Assembly (NCBI GenBank): GCA_964368605.1
Contig: CAYJBP010000033.1
Span: 1-21,551 of the forward strand
DNA length: 21,551 nucleotides
Origin: CAYJBP01 sp964368605
GTDB lineage: Bacteria > Bacillota > Dehalobacteriia > UBA4068
Reading direction: 5' to 3'
A model generated the notes under the pieces. It saw only the letters and a program-made list of their open reading frames with translations. It was not told where the DNA came from and ran no database searches. The translations under genes and the position numbers were made by a program. Shown here one piece after another: positions 21,418-21,551 of this stretch. Numbering within the stretch: the first letter of the stretch is position 1; each line of letters begins with the position of its first letter.

Positions 21418-21546
21418 TATTTTTATTTGCTTAGCAAATAAAAATAGCAGCTATCTTTCAATTTTATCAATTCTATTCTACTTTCTGCTGCTTTTTAGGC
21501 TCTCTTGCTTATCTTTATTGCTCTATTATTATCTAATTGAAAGATA
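21418..21546. repeat. AT-rich palindrome and long-range inverted repeat at the right end
   Basis: TATTTTTATTTGCT (21418-21431) and AGCAAATAAAAATA (21433-21446) form a palindrome. Next to it, TATCTTTCAATT (21452-21463) recurs as its exact reverse complement AATTGAAAGATA at 21535-21546, enclosing some 70 bp that are pyrimidine-rich on the plus strand. Confidence 0.6.
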
Positions 21547-21551
21547 TTAAG
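21495..21551 (-). CDS. Possible C-terminal end of a gene running in from the right edge
   Basis: On the minus strand from the window edge one frame is open for 18 codons (LNIFQLDNNRAIKISKRA) to TAA at 21497-21495. The purine-rich coding strand would fit, but the piece is too short to judge and could be chance. Confidence 0.15.
   Translation of the reverse strand, partial: LNIFQLDNNRAIKISKRA

Noticed and set aside
1..21551. tRNA, rRNA, insertion sequence or prophage genes
   Set aside because: No rRNA-like sequence, no cloverleaf with CCA-end features, no transposase or integrase motifs and no phage structural genes were seen on either strand.

Overview
The window looks like a chromosomal stretch from an endospore-forming anaerobic Firmicute (Clostridia or a relative). 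The evidence is a SpoIIP cell-wall hydrolase of engulfment, a GerM-type lipoprotein, an rpsF-ssb-rpsR operon, a BirA/BioY biotin unit, sigma-A promoters close to consensus with AGGAGG-type ribosome binding sites, and several iron-sulfur/ferredoxin-type proteins. Base composition is AT-rich (about 40% GC by eye). I see no rRNA, tRNA, transposase, phage gene or CRISPR array. Species cannot be told from the sequence alone.

Layout. 1-330: hairpin repeats, no convincing gene. 331-1896 (-): membrane-anchored Ala/Glu/Pro-rich protein of unknown function, divergent from a three-gene plus-strand unit at 2071-6029 (GerMN lipoprotein, HAD phosphatase, and a polysaccharide pyruvyl transferase fused to an FrhB domain). 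A membrane GGDEF-EAL protein (6064-8274, -) converges on it. 8656-9369 (+) is a Cys-rich protein, possibly spore-associated. spoIIP (9483-10601, -) follows, then birA-bioY (12304 to 10735, -) with a perfect sigma-A promoter and a BirA-operator-like dyad. A 59-aa gene (12532-12711, -) diverges from rpsF-ssb-rpsR (12994-14064, +), which has an S6:S18-type leader. An ArsR-type regulator (14290-15402, -) comes next, then a [FeFe]-hydrogenase-like sensor fused to an intact GGDEF domain (15747-17498, -), then a second pyruvyl transferase/ferredoxin/FrhB fusion (17604-19952, -). A divergent SnoaL-like protein (20114-21127, +) and a repeat-rich, gene-poor tail close the window.

How the parts may work together. 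Two themes recur: redox iron-sulfur proteins linked to surface polysaccharide chemistry, and cyclic di-GMP turnover. The two pyruvyl transferase-FrhB proteins are paralogs that have lost opposite parts. The 708-aa copy keeps the R-x-H motif of the transferase but has no ferredoxin module. The 782-aa copy keeps the 2x[4Fe-4S] module but has R-x-H replaced. The 782-aa gene lies directly upstream of, and codirectional with, the hydrogenase-like diguanylate cyclase, and a predicted phosphodiesterase converges with the 708-aa gene. A redox- or H2-responsive c-di-GMP circuit tied to cell-surface polysaccharide is a reasonable hypothesis from this layout, but it is inference.

Smaller points of interest are a 53-bp repeat placed right after two unrelated stop codons, a 17-bp tandem array with a TGCTTAAGCA core at the right end, an orphan minus-strand terminator at 8443-8473, and an 11-bp tandem direct repeat between the 59-aa gene and rpsF.
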